Both the position numbers and the translations under genes were made by a program. This document shows, piece by piece, positions 1-8,362 of a stretch of DNA of 64,000 nt (position 1 is the stretch's first letter; each line of letters begins with the position of its first letter). The stretch is from Candidatus Nitrosotalea sinensis (lineage in GTDB: Archaea > Thermoproteota > Nitrososphaeria > Nitrososphaerales > Nitrosopumilaceae): NCBI RefSeq assembly GCF_900143675.1, contig NZ_FRFC01000004.1, forward strand, positions 186,001-250,000. Direction: 5' to 3'. The notes under the pieces were generated by a model. It was not told the origin of the DNA, ran no database searches, and saw only the letters and a list, made by a program, of their open reading frames with translations.

Positions 1-1
1 A

Positions 2-115
2 GAATTAAAGAGACTGACAGGAGATTACACCTTTGTAGATAAAATTGGTACAGATGGAATGTCACTTTACATTCCCATACTGGAACTAGAGAAATCAAAC
101 CTTGATTTTCCATGA
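2..115 (+). CDS. 3' end of a gene cut by the window edge
   Basis: An open frame enters from the left edge and stops with TGA at 113-115, giving 37 C-terminal residues that end in LDFP. The residues are mixed polar and hydrophobic (the stretch SLYIPILELEKSNLDFP is readable) and show no recognisable motif. It runs convergently into the DUF35 gene that follows on the other strand, only 7 bases away, which fits a genuine gene end. The product cannot be named from this fragment. Confidence 0.5.
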   Translation, partial: ELKRLTGDYTFVDKIGTDGMSLYIPILELEKSNLDFP

Positions 116-122
116 GAGTATC

Positions 123-446
123 TCATGAAATCTTGAAAACAAATTTTGGCGTTTTGTCATAAGTACAGTATTCCAAGATCAACATTTGACCTGGAATCAG
201 ATCAGATATAGGCTCAGATATTGTTCCAATAACCCTTATGCTATTTTCAAATTCTGCAATACAAAAGTAAGCATCGCCTTTTCTTGAAAACTCTACAAGA
301 GTTGCATTACTTGGGACATGTAACCATTCAACATTGCCTAGACATTTATTACAAAATTCACTCGGAGGCCATACCCAATGAATGCATTTCATGCATTTGC
401 TGCACACAAAGTTATTGCGAGACAATTCATCTTCAAATCTAGTCAT
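123..446 (-). CDS. DUF35 Zn-ribbon/OB-fold acyl-CoA-binding protein
   Basis: A 107-residue protein of the DUF35 family, whose members partner thiolases and related acyl-CoA condensing enzymes. The N-terminal zinc ribbon is visible as Cys15, Cys18, Cys32 and Cys35 with an extra Cys21. The remaining roughly 65 residues form the expected OB-fold, with alternating hydrophobic strands and a GTISEP stretch. It is the last gene of a four-gene minus-strand operon and its start overlaps the end of the thiolase gene by 4 bases (ATGA). In known archaeal systems such a protein bridges a thiolase and its partner enzyme; here I infer that it is the accessory subunit of the adjacent thiolase. Confidence 0.85.
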   Translation of the reverse strand: MTRFEDELSRNNFVCSKCMKCIHWVWPPSEFCNKCLGNVEWLHVPSNATLVEFSRKGDAYFCIAEFENSIRVIGTISEPISDLIPGQMLILEYCTYDKTPKFVFKIS

Positions 447-1552
447 GATTCTAACACCAAAACTGTAGATGATGTTGCACCTGCCGACATATTGTGAACA
501 AGACCAGTCTTTGCAGCAGGTACTTGTCTTTTACCTGCACTTCCTCCTAGCTGGCGACACACTTCAACAACTTGTGCTATTCCTGTAGCACCAAGAGGAT
601 GTCCAGCTCCAAGTAAGCCTCCCCTTGGGTTTATTTTTTTATCACATGTATCATATAGAGAACGAACAAGTTTTGAACCCTCTCCTTTTTTACAAAATCC
701 CATTTCTTCTAATCCAATGATTTCACATATACTAAATGCATCATGAAGCTCAACTACATCAACATCATCAGCAGTTTTTCCAGACATGTTGTATGCCTGA
801 GTTACTGCATGTCTTGTAGATTCCATTGAAGAAAGATCATTATTTTTTGTAAAGCTTGCAGAGGTTGTCTGTTGTCCAATTCCAGAAATCCATACTGGTG
901 TGTCAGTGATTTTTCTTGCCTTTTCTTCAGAACATACAAGTATTGCAGCAGCACCATCACATGGCATTGAACAGTCAAGCAATCGGACATTCTCTGTAAG
1001 ATTTTTGGATTTCATTACATCATCAAAGGAAAATGATTTATCAAAAAAGGCATCAGGGTTAGAAAGCGCATTGTCATGGTTTTTTACTGACACGTATGCA
1101 AGATCTTCCAAACTTGTTCCATATTTTCTCATGTGCGCACTTGTAAACATGGATGACCAGAATATTGGATGAGTGTATTCTCCTCTTGACATGTCCCAAT
1201 TTAGAACAAGACCAGGATTATTTGCCTTGTCAGCGCCCACTACAAGAACAACATCTGCAAGCCCTGATGAAACATATGCATATGCTGACACTAGAGAATT
1301 TGTTCCAGAATTACATAAACTCTCAACAGAATGAGATATTTTTGGTTTAATTCCTGACAATTCAGATATTATGTTTGCAATATAATTCCTGTTCGCATTT
1401 GTAGAGGCAAGAACTGCATCAATGTCATGTTGTTCAAGATTTTTCCCACTCTCAAACATTTTCTTGACTGCTGAGAGCATAATCATATCAAGTGGTCTTT
1501 CACTCTTGTCAAATTTTGTAATACCTGTTGCAACTATTGCTACTTTTCTCAT
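443..1552 (-). CDS. Thiolase (acetyl-CoA acetyltransferase/SCP-x-like)
   Basis: A 369-residue thiolase-fold enzyme expected to condense or cleave acyl-CoA thioesters. The nucleophilic cysteine is Cys80 in the context SVESLCNSGTNS. The HDAF and GHPLGATG histidine motifs follow in the C-terminal half. The second cysteine of classical bacterial thiolases is replaced (HNMSAGATSS near the end), which is normal for archaeal SCP-x-like thiolases. Overlaps of 4 bases with both neighbours point to translational coupling with the flavin/F420 oxidoreductase upstream and the DUF35 protein downstream. The substrate is unknown; a role in mevalonate or in the 3-hydroxypropionate/4-hydroxybutyrate cycle is possible but not shown. 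Confidence 0.88.
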   Translation of the reverse strand: MRKVAIVATGITKFDKSERPLDMIMLSAVKKMFESGKNLEQHDIDAVLASTNANRNYIANIISELSGIKPKISHSVESLCNSGTNSLVSAYAYVSSGLADVVLVVGADKANNPGLVLNWDMSRGEYTHPIFWSSMFTSAHMRKYGTSLEDLAYVSVKNHDNALSNPDAFFDKSFSFDDVMKSKNLTENVRLLDCSMPCDGAAAILVCSEEKARKITDTPVWISGIGQQTTSASFTKNNDLSSMESTRHAVTQAYNMSGKTADDVDVVELHDAFSICEIIGLEEMGFCKKGEGSKLVRSLYDTCDKKINPRGGLLGAGHPLGATGIAQVVEVCRQLGGSAGKRQVPAAKTGLVHNMSAGATSSTVLVLES

Positions 1553-2520
1553 ATCATCTCACTACGAAGTGTTTTTACAAGTAATTCAAACGAATCCTGC
1601 ACGTTGCCCACAGGGTTAAATTGTAAGATAGGCAGATTTACTCCTGCGTCCACAAATTTTGATATCTGTTTTCTTACATCGTCAGGAGTTCCACAAGCAG
1701 ACAACGAATTTACCATATCATCAGTTACAGAATAATGAGTATCTTTTAGACCATTTTTTTCATATTCTTCAAATATAGATTTAGTTTCATTATGAAATCC
1801 ATTGGATTCCAAAAATTCTCGATATATCTTCCCTACAGAGACATAGAATGAAATTGTTTGTTTGGCACGTAGTATTGCTTTTTCAGCATCATCAGATACA
1901 CATGTTATAACTTGGCAAGTAACATCAATTTTACGTCTTGATTGCATTTGAGATATTGTTGTTTTCAATTCGTGAAGTGGTCGTAAATAAAAAATCACAC
2001 CATCTGCAATATCCCAAGTCAGGTCTACCATTTTTTTATTTATAGCTGCAAGATAGATTGGAATTGTTGTTCTAGGAGATTTTATTAACAAACTAAAGTT
2101 TTTCAAGTGAAATATTTGACCATCATATGACACTCTATTCCCAGATACCGCAAGGCGAATAATATCGACATATTCTTTCATGCGTTGAACCGGATTATCA
2201 AATTTTAAACCATGCCATTCTTGAACAATCGGTTTGCTACTAGTACCAAGTCCAAGTATGAACCTTCCATTTGATACAGTATCAAGTGTTACAGCAGACA
2301 TGGCAATCAATGCAGGACTTCGAGAGTAAATGTTAATGATAGAAGAGCCTAATTTTGGTTTTTTTGCAATATTTGAGACATTCGATAAAACAGAACAGCA
2401 ATCCATTCCCCAAGTTTCAGGAACCCATATGGAATCAACCGTGTGATTATTCAATATTTTAGCACAGTGAGATATTTCTTCAATGGACAAAAGTGAGCCT
2501 AGACTAAATCCAAGTCTCAT
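1549..2520 (-). CDS. Luciferase-like (LLM) F420/flavin-dependent oxidoreductase
   Basis: A 323-residue TIM-barrel protein of the bacterial-luciferase-like superfamily, close to archaeal F420-dependent methylene-H4MPT reductase-like enzymes. Family signatures are the LGLGTSSKP stretch and the strand PIYLAAINKKMVDLT. A GTG at 2529 opens the frame three codons earlier, but GTGAT there overlaps the previous stop and looks like a Shine-Dalgarno, so ATG 2520 is preferred. It sits between a sugar-nucleotide transferase and a thiolase. The reaction is probably a hydride transfer with F420 or FMN; the substrate cannot be predicted. Family confidence is high, function low. Confidence 0.85.
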   Translation of the reverse strand: MRLGFSLGSLLSIEEISHCAKILNNHTVDSIWVPETWGMDCCSVLSNVSNIAKKPKLGSSIINIYSRSPALIAMSAVTLDTVSNGRFILGLGTSSKPIVQEWHGLKFDNPVQRMKEYVDIIRLAVSGNRVSYDGQIFHLKNFSLLIKSPRTTIPIYLAAINKKMVDLTWDIADGVIFYLRPLHELKTTISQMQSRRKIDVTCQVITCVSDDAEKAILRAKQTISFYVSVGKIYREFLESNGFHNETKSIFEEYEKNGLKDTHYSVTDDMVNSLSACGTPDDVRKQISKFVDAGVNLPILQFNPVGNVQDSFELLVKTLRSEMI

Positions 2521-2525
2521 ACATA

Positions 2526-3215
2526 TCACTTTGAAGCAATAAATTTTTCATATTGTGTAGATTTTATGAGAGATTCACACTCTTCCATATCTTTGTAAGA
2601 ATCAATTGATTTCCAAAACACATTACCATATTGTATTGCGTTCAATTTCTCTTTTTTGGCAAGAATCGGAAATGTCGTACTTTCAAGATTTCCTACAGAA
2701 GGTACATGTTTGAGTACATCTTTATTCAAATTATATATTCCAGCATTCATCCAATAGTTAGACATCTCAGGTTTTTCTTCAAATCTTTCGACTTTTGAAT
2801 TATCAAGATGAACTATTCCAAACGATGTTCTAAGAGGTATTACTGCGATGGAGTTGTCATGTGTTTTTAATTTGCCAAGATCAAGATTTGTCAGAACATC
2901 TCCATTTGCTACAAAAAAGCTATCAGAGTCAATGTGTTTGGCGGCCTTTTTTATAGCACCGGCAGTGCCTAGCGGCCTGTTTTCTACAGAATATGTAATG
3001 GTGACACCAAAATTTTTCCCATCAAGATATTTGATCACTTGATCTGATCGATAACCCACACATACTATGATATCGTTTATCCCAAATTTTTTGAAGTATC
3101 GTATCTGCCACTCTATTATAGGATAATTACAGATAGGAATCATTGGTTTTGGAAGATAATCAGTGAGTGGTTTGAGTCGTTTGCCAAACCCTCCAGAAAG
3201 AAGTAATGCTTGCAC
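2526..3215 (-). CDS. Sugar-phosphate nucleotidyltransferase
   Basis: A 229-residue nucleotidyltransferase of the mannose-1-phosphate guanylyltransferase/glucose-1-phosphate thymidylyltransferase type. The N-terminal signature LLSGGFGKRLKPLT followed by PKPMIP binds the nucleoside triphosphate, and FFVANGDVLTNLD carries the metal-binding aspartate. The protein stops after the catalytic domain and lacks the C-terminal left-handed beta-helix of bifunctional homologues. It is the first gene of the minus-strand operon, with the oxidoreductase downstream. It should supply an NDP-sugar for glycan or lipid glycosylation. The nucleotide used cannot be told from sequence alone. Confidence 0.85.
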   Translation of the reverse strand: MQALLLSGGFGKRLKPLTDYLPKPMIPICNYPIIEWQIRYFKKFGINDIIVCVGYRSDQVIKYLDGKNFGVTITYSVENRPLGTAGAIKKAAKHIDSDSFFVANGDVLTNLDLGKLKTHDNSIAVIPLRTSFGIVHLDNSKVERFEEKPEMSNYWMNAGIYNLNKDVLKHVPSVGNLESTTFPILAKKEKLNAIQYGNVFWKSIDSYKDMEECESLIKSTQYEKFIASK

Positions 3216-3266
3216 AAAGTTACGATTAGTAGATTTTAATTAAAAGATTTGGAAAACTGGAACAGG

Positions 3267-3410
3267 TCATTGTTGTTCTGAATTAGAATTTTTCTCTGTC
3301 ATGTAGTAATGTAATTCAGTATAACACTCTACGCAATAATCTTCATCTTTGGTGTGTTCACAATCATATACTTTGTTCACATCATTACCGCATTTAGCAC
3401 ATTTTATCAT
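3267..3410 (-). CDS. Small zinc-ribbon protein (47 aa)
   Basis: A short frame with ATG at 3408-3410 and TGA at 3267-3269 encodes 47 residues. It begins MIKCAKCGNDV, giving a first CxxC at residues 4 and 7. A second CxxC (Cys26, Cys29 in YCVECY) and an extra Cys17/His19 pair follow, so one or two zinc ions could be bound. The tail is polar and glutamine-rich. It lies alone between the nucleotidyltransferase operon and a membrane protein. The spacing of the cysteine pairs makes a chance frame unlikely. Function unknown. Confidence 0.7.
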   Translation of the reverse strand: MIKCAKCGNDVNKVYDCEHTKDEDYCVECYTELHYYMTEKNSNSEQQ

Positions 3411-3463
3411 GTTTTTTAATATCTCAATCCGTCTCTTTGAATATTTCCAAAAGATATCAAAAT

Positions 3464-3862
3464 TTAGGATTTACGAATTTTTAGTATTCCCAATATAGTA
3501 ATTATGACACCAATTCCAAGAACTGCTCCAAATTCTCTTACCGCTCTTGCATCCTGAGATTGAGCACCTTGTAATGCAAGTATAATTCCAGTTCCGGCAA
3601 TTATCAATGCACCTCCAATTATTATCAATATCCCTAATTTCTTTGAAGGCTCTTTTCGTGTGATGAAAAACGAGATAATTAGTAAAGCAGAAGGGATTAT
3701 CCCAAAGACAGAACCTCTTACAGATACATCCATTGGAAGAAAGCCGTTCTTTCCACCATTTGCTGCAATTACGTCAAGACCGTAAATACAGAGCATGATT
3801 ATAGATATAACAGACATTACAACTGCTATCTTTGTTTTCACATCTAAGCTTGGCCAGTACAT
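3464..3862 (-). CDS. Small multi-spanning membrane protein
   Basis: A 132-residue protein with about four hydrophobic segments: near residues 10-30 (IAVVMSVISIIMLCIYGLDV), 48-67, 74-95 and 112-130, separated by short polar loops. The charged turn ITRKEPSKK lies between segments two and three. No enzyme motif is seen. It is a single gene between a zinc-ribbon peptide and divergent purK. It could be a thaumarchaeal conserved hypothetical; the function is not predictable. Confidence 0.7.
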   Translation of the reverse strand: MYWPSLDVKTKIAVVMSVISIIMLCIYGLDVIAANGGKNGFLPMDVSVRGSVFGIIPSALLIISFFITRKEPSKKLGILIIIGGALIIAGTGIILALQGAQSQDARAVREFGAVLGIGVIITILGILKIRKS

Positions 3863-3987
3863 CTAATAAACTTATGAGAGTTACAAAAAGATCTGCGAAC
3901 AGTTTGAAAATACAGAATGCTAATACTTAGATTTTAGATCTAGACGGCATGCAAGTAGTTAACTATTTTTAAAACCATGTTCAAGGC

Positions 3988-5136
3988 ATGTGGTTGACAA
4001 AGAGTCTAGGAATAATTGGTGGGGGTCAACTTGGAATGATGCTTACAGAAGCAGCAAAAACTATGCCAGAGTACATATCAGATGTAACGGTTCTTGATCC
4101 AACTGAGAATTGTCCTGCCTCAAGATCAGGAGCAAAACAAATTGTAGCAGATTTTAAAGACAAAAATGCTATAGTTGAACTAGCACTTCAGTCAGATGTC
4201 ATAACTTATGAAATAGAATCAGGAGATAGTGAGGTGTTAGAATCATTGCATGGAGAAGTTGCAATAAATCCATCTCCCAGCACACTAAGAGTAATACAAG
4301 ACAAATATCTGCAAAAAAAATTCTTGAGACAAAATAACATACCAGTGGCAGACTTTGATGTCATAGAATCGCTTGATGATCTGAGGAAAAAAACCGTAAT
4401 TTTCCAATATCCAGTATTACTAAAAGCAAGACGTGACGCCTATGATGGCAGAGGGAATTTCAAGATAAATGATTCATCCCAGATAGAAGAAGCATACAAC
4501 AAGTTTGCTGGGAGACAAACAATGATTGAGAAATTTGTAGATTTTAAAATGGAAGTATCAGTGATTGCTGCACGAAATATCCATGGTGAAATTGCAACGT
4601 ATCCTCTAGTTGAGAACATCCATAGAGAAAACATATTAGAATTCACAATCGCACCTGCACGTGTAGACAACAAAATTGCATCAGAGGCAGACAGGATTGC
4701 AAAAAAAACCATGGATGTATTACACGGTGCAGGAGTGTTTGGAATAGAAATGTTTGTGACAAAAGATGAAAAAGTATTGATAAATGAAATTGCTCCAAGA
4801 GTACACAATTCAGGACACCACACATTACAATCAAGTGAAACATCGCAGTTTGAACAGCATCTAAGAGCAATACTTGGATTGCCTCTGGGAAGTACAAAGC
4901 TAAAACATGCCACAGTGATGTGCAACATACTGGGACCAAAGGATTTCTTTGGAAGATACAAACCAATTACACTTGAACAAACAAACGGAGTTTACCTCAA
5001 GATGTACAACAAAGATGAAGCCAAGCCACAGAGAAAACTAGGACATTTCAATGTAGTTGATGAGCAAGACAAAGGAATTGATTTTGTTTTTGAAAAAGCT
5101 ATAGAAATTAAAAAATCAGTAAAATTCTTAACTTGA
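3988..5136 (+). CDS. purK: PurK, N5-carboxyaminoimidazole ribonucleotide synthase
   Basis: A 382-residue ATP-grasp enzyme that carboxylates aminoimidazole ribonucleotide with ATP and bicarbonate in de novo purine synthesis. The N-terminal GIIGGGQLGMML motif is diagnostic. ATP-grasp features follow: the LLKARRDAYDGRG phosphate-binding loop, MIEKFVDFKMEVSVI, and NEIAPRVHNSGHHT with metal-binding Glu and Asn. Length is normal. It stands alone; its partner mutase purE lies about 19 kb away at 23429 and is not co-transcribed, unlike the purEK operons of many bacteria. The ATG at 3988 is the only reasonable start. Confidence 0.95.
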   Translation: MWLTKSLGIIGGGQLGMMLTEAAKTMPEYISDVTVLDPTENCPASRSGAKQIVADFKDKNAIVELALQSDVITYEIESGDSEVLESLHGEVAINPSPSTLRVIQDKYLQKKFLRQNNIPVADFDVIESLDDLRKKTVIFQYPVLLKARRDAYDGRGNFKINDSSQIEEAYNKFAGRQTMIEKFVDFKMEVSVIAARNIHGEIATYPLVENIHRENILEFTIAPARVDNKIASEADRIAKKTMDVLHGAGVFGIEMFVTKDEKVLINEIAPRVHNSGHHTLQSSETSQFEQHLRAILGLPLGSTKLKHATVMCNILGPKDFFGRYKPITLEQTNGVYLKMYNKDEAKPQRKLGHFNVVDEQDKGIDFVFEKAIEIKKSVKFLT

Positions 5137-5207
5137 GATAAATATTATTTCATTTGTTTTTATCATCTTTCTTCCATCATATGCATTGTTGAAAGAGAAT
5201 ATGACAT

Positions 5208-5834
5208 CTATGAACACATGATTTGCATAATTCTGCTCTTATCAATTGATTCTCTTGTGGGCAATATTTTCATGACGATTTTGTTCTTTTCTACCGAAAT
5301 TCTAACATTTTCAAATATCGCCTTATACTTTGTAACCTTCTTTCCATCAGAGGTGTTCACATGGTCATGTGGGAGCAACACCCCATCTCGAATTAGTGAG
5401 TTTATTTTTCTATAACCCGAAGTTTGCGGGATATTGCTTATTTCTAAGATATCTGAAATTGTTTTTGATTCACCCATAACTGTATTAATGATATTTTTTT
5501 TATCTTCATCTCCCAATGATTTTAGCATCATTCTCATCAATCTAGCGTCTTCCAAGGTCATCCACTGTTTTACATGATTTTTTTGTTCCCTCATTGCAAC
5601 AATCTTGTCCAAAAGATTCTTTTCTACTCCATCAGCATCACCTCCAAAAAACTCTCTAAGAACAGTATCTAGTTTTTCAAAATCCTCAACTGCCTGAGAG
5701 AAAGATATGACATATTTTTCAAACAGTCTCTTTTCTATTCGTTCAAATGTGATCTGACCCAAATTATCCCTAACTACCAATTCTAAAGACTTTGCAATGA
5801 GTGTATCTAGGCCTGACATTAAAATATCGTGCAT
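5208..5834 (-). CDS. HTH transcriptional regulator (winged-helix-like)
   Basis: A 208-residue protein. The C-terminal half carries a helix-turn-helix resembling ArsR/MarR winged helices (about residues 105-175): a leading helix ARLMRMMLKSLGDED, then TISDILEISNIPQTSGYRKINSLIRDGVL, where the second helix reads as the recognition helix. The N-terminal 100 residues are helical and charged (VEDFEKLDTVLREFF) and may dimerise or sense a signal. A second ATG at residue 6 is an alternative start. It is divergent from the TrmB-type gene at 6106, with 271 bases between the starts that could hold both promoters. Target genes unknown. Confidence 0.75.
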   Translation of the reverse strand: MHDILMSGLDTLIAKSLELVVRDNLGQITFERIEKRLFEKYVISFSQAVEDFEKLDTVLREFFGGDADGVEKNLLDKIVAMREQKNHVKQWMTLEDARLMRMMLKSLGDEDKKNIINTVMGESKTISDILEISNIPQTSGYRKINSLIRDGVLLPHDHVNTSDGKKVTKYKAIFENVRISVEKNKIVMKILPTRESIDKSRIMQIMCS

Positions 5835-6080
5835 TCATGCCTGATAAATTAGAGCGTATGTATCATGATGTAACATAGTTGCTGTTAGCGATCTACAATT
5901 TTTCAAAATGAAAAACATGTCCAACTAATCATTACAATCAGAACTGATACTGAAAATAAAATAACCTAACACATATTGAAAAATACACTAAGTGACACAT
6001 ATGATAATGTACTTTTATCAGCTAAATACGATACCGCATTACTGTCTGAAGAAATTAAGGTGTAATATTTCGATACACAC

Positions 6081-6086
6081 AGGAGG
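6081..6086 (+). promoter_or_regulatory. Strong AGGAGG Shine-Dalgarno at unusual distance
   Basis: AGGAGG matches the anti-Shine-Dalgarno of archaeal 16S rRNA perfectly but lies 19 bases before the ATG at 6106, far more than the usual 5-9. No ATG, GTG or TTG in the TrmB-type frame lies at the usual spacing, so either initiation tolerates the spacing or the motif serves something else in the leader. Confidence 0.4.
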
Positions 6087-6105
6087 CTAAAACCGATCTA
6101 TAGAT

Positions 6106-6978
6106 ATGACTTGTAATATGACAATAGATGCATCAAAGATACTACCTACAAGCATGCAATCTGATATATCACTATCTAGTCATGAAGTTCTATTTGATAA
6201 GATTAGAAACGAACTATCAAAATTCGGATTAACGCCTAATCAGTCCAAAGTATTTTTGTACTTGGAAAAATACGGCTCCAGTACAGCTACTCAGGTAAGC
6301 AAGGCATTAAAGATTCCAAGAACAGAAACATATCATTTACTAACCAATTTGCAGAACAAGGGAATCATATCTGCTGCTTTTCAACATCCAATAAGATTCA
6401 CGTCTCTTCCCATGGACAAGGCAATAACCACCCTGATAAATGCAGAAAAAGAGAGGGTCAAGAATCTAGAAACGCAGGAAAAAAAATTAATCGACATGTG
6501 GAATGCATTACCAAGATTCAAGACAAACAATGAAGAAGTCAAGGACGGAAAGTTTCAGATGTTACAAGGCACAAACCAAATGACTGGAAAAATAAAAGAA
6601 ATGCTTTCAGGATCAAAAGAAACTATCCAGGTATTAGCATCAGAAAAAGATTTCATGAAGTTTTATCATGCTGGATATCTTGAAATCATAGAAAATTCCA
6701 AATCGGAGGTACAAATTATTTCATCATCATCTGAAAAGACATCATATATTTTTGAAGGCAACCTTATGAGTAAGGTCAAAAAAACACCTATGAAGATTAA
6801 AGAAGATTTGTGCTTCATCATAATAGATGAGAAAGAATCCATATTGTTTATGAAAAATACAAATGAGGTATCACAGAATGTTTTGGCCATGTGGACTGAT
6901 TCGTCTTCAATGGTGTATACATTAAAGTTGTTATTCACATACGTATGGTCAAATTCAAAACATTTCAAAAATGAATAA
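6106..6978 (+). CDS. TrmB-family transcriptional regulator (copy 1)
   Basis: A 290-residue regulator. The winged helix spans about residues 30-105: KFGLTPNQSKVFLYL, then TATQVSKALKIPRTETYHLL as the HTH and a beta wing to IRFTSLP. A coiled-coil helix with the TrmB-like NAEKERVKNLETQEKK follows, and the remaining 150 residues form an effector-like domain. It is clearly paralogous to the protein at 20986 along its full length, including RTETYHLL, NAEKER, KFQMLQ, AEKDF/SEKDF and MWTDS/VWTDS. TrmB proteins usually respond to sugars or redox state; no ligand can be named here. The two copies flank the pilus locus. Confidence 0.9.
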   Translation: MTCNMTIDASKILPTSMQSDISLSSHEVLFDKIRNELSKFGLTPNQSKVFLYLEKYGSSTATQVSKALKIPRTETYHLLTNLQNKGIISAAFQHPIRFTSLPMDKAITTLINAEKERVKNLETQEKKLIDMWNALPRFKTNNEEVKDGKFQMLQGTNQMTGKIKEMLSGSKETIQVLASEKDFMKFYHAGYLEIIENSKSEVQIISSSSEKTSYIFEGNLMSKVKKTPMKIKEDLCFIIIDEKESILFMKNTNEVSQNVLAMWTDSSSMVYTLKLLFTYVWSNSKHFKNE

Positions 6979-7044
6979 ATTTTGTGTGTAAACAAAGTAT
7001 TTTCGCATTCCATCATACGTCTGGATGTAATTTAATTTCCATTT

Positions 7045-7311
7045 TTGGCAGATGGTGTTTTTATAGCAAAAAGCATAAAAAATATTGTGAAACATAAACT
7101 AGCATTTGGTGAAAAAGATTCTAAATTCTCAGAGGTATTTGTGAGCTATGTTTCAGACATTGCACTTGAAGTAGAAGCTATAAACTCAAAAAAAATGCAA
7201 AACGATATACAGAGTATAAATGAACATATAGATAGAATTAGTCGGGCATTATTAGGAATAGTTGATGCAAGACTGGCTCTTGGAAAAAAATCACAAGATA
7301 TGCAGAATTAA
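7045..7311 (+). CDS. Small helical protein, paralog of 33411-33692
   Basis: An 88-residue protein with a conserved core (SEVFVSYVSDIALEVEAINS) and a second helix (SINEHIDRISRALLGIVDARLALGKK). Both halves align without gaps to the 93-residue protein at 33411. It starts with TTG at 7045; the paralog starts with TTG in the same local context (CCATTTTTGG-A-GATG), so the unusual start is probably genuine. No transmembrane segment or catalytic motif is visible. It follows the TrmB-type gene by 66 bases and may share its transcript. Function unknown. Confidence 0.7.
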   Translation: MADGVFIAKSIKNIVKHKLAFGEKDSKFSEVFVSYVSDIALEVEAINSKKMQNDIQSINEHIDRISRALLGIVDARLALGKKSQDMQN

Positions 7312-7329
7312 CAAGAATTCAAATAAACT

Positions 7330-8028
7330 TCAAAACAATTTCAACAAATTAAAAATTATATCTCCATAAAAAACTTGGATTATAAATCCAGCAGCGATGT
7401 AAAGTATATACGGCATTCCAGGAGTAACCCATGTCTCTTTTTCATTACAAAATGACATATGTTCAACATGTTTCAAGGAAAAATCAAGGTGTTTTTTCCC
7501 ATCAATCACAGTCTCTAATGAGAAACTATGTTTTGGATTTTTTGCTTTATATCCAATAAAAATGGCAAGTATTTTTTTCATCCTAGTTTCATCAATGTCT
7601 TTGAAGATGTTTTCTTTTCTTGTAATAGAAATAATATTTCTAGACAAATTTACAAAAAGTGAGGCAACTGACAATATGGCAGCATTTGTAAGGATAGTAA
7701 ACGGAGTGAGCTGAGCTGTTGTGATAGTAAACATCGGAGCTAGACTTGCAAGTACGACAAGACAAAGAGCATCCGCACCCCCAAACATTCCAAGTCTCCA
7801 CAACAAAAGAGCAACAGGAGCAATGATCAGAGACATCCCTACAACTTTGAGAGAAAACAAAATATCGGGGCTAAATACCACCAGAAGAATAGACACTCCT
7901 GAAAAAGCAATCCATAACATGTCATTAATTTCACGTTTTTTCAGATCAAGAAAAGACGCCAATCCAAGCATGGTAAAGGCTGCAATCATTCGGACTATAT
8001 TTACAACAGAGAGACCGTCAAACATCAC
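7330..8028 (-). CDS. Prepilin/preflagellin peptidase (A24 family, PibD/FlaK-like)
   Basis: A 232-residue membrane aspartic protease that removes class III signal peptides from pilins and archaellins. The first catalytic aspartate is in SFLDLKKREI (about residue 28), and the second sits in the GxxD motif FGGADA (about residue 85). Several hydrophobic segments surround these and a soluble insert spans about residues 130-200. This is the processing enzyme expected for the three class III leaders encoded at 13890, 17820 and 18299. It lies at the left end of the pilus locus on the same strand as the assembly genes. Confidence 0.88.
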   Translation of the reverse strand: MMFDGLSVVNIVRMIAAFTMLGLASFLDLKKREINDMLWIAFSGVSILLVVFSPDILFSLKVVGMSLIIAPVALLLWRLGMFGGADALCLVVLASLAPMFTITTAQLTPFTILTNAAILSVASLFVNLSRNIISITRKENIFKDIDETRMKKILAIFIGYKAKNPKHSFSLETVIDGKKHLDFSLKHVEHMSFCNEKETWVTPGMPYILYIAAGFIIQVFYGDIIFNLLKLF

Positions 8029-8113
8029 ATTTCACTCAAATGGGAAATGTACCACTTTTAGTTTCCAAAAGGAGTAGATCAGTCTTATATTGTAGAAATC
8101 CAATGGGTTTTTT

Positions 8114-8362
8114 ATGAGACTCTTTTATGCATGGCACAACCCAGAAACCAAGAGGTACGTTCCATACTATTCCATAGTATTGATTGCATGTGTGACTGTT
8201 GTGGTTCTGACCATGTTTCAAGTCATACACCAGACTCCATTACAAAATGCAGCCACGTTTTTTGAGGGGTTTTTTTCATTGTTTATGTTAGTACGCAATG
8301 AAAAAGTAGGTAATGCATTTTTAACGCATATGGCATCCATAAGATTGGCTTCCAAATTTTAA
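8114..8362 (+). CDS. Possible small membrane protein
   Basis: An 82-residue frame with one clear hydrophobic segment (residues 19-40, YSIVLIACVTVVVLTMFQVI) after an aromatic N-terminus, MRLFYAWHNPETKRY. It overlaps the end of the surface-protein gene by 4 bases convergently. The minus-strand frame across the same bases has no better coding look. No family is recognised. Its position beside the prepilin peptidase suggests, but does not show, a pilus role. Confidence 0.45.
   Translation: MRLFYAWHNPETKRYVPYYSIVLIACVTVVVLTMFQVIHQTPLQNAATFFEGFFSLFMLVRNEKVGNAFLTHMASIRLASKF

Noticed and set aside
802-1350. Several frames on both strands inside the thiolase gene
   Set aside because: They are out-of-frame shadows; the thiolase frame has intact catalytic motifs throughout.
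4440-4966. Two long minus-strand frames inside purK
   Set aside because: purK motifs cover the same bases; the shadow products have no domain and odd composition.
8036-8230. Minus-strand frame of 64 residues opposite the small membrane protein
   Set aside because: No motif, and low-complexity end; the plus-strand frame has a clearer membrane segment.
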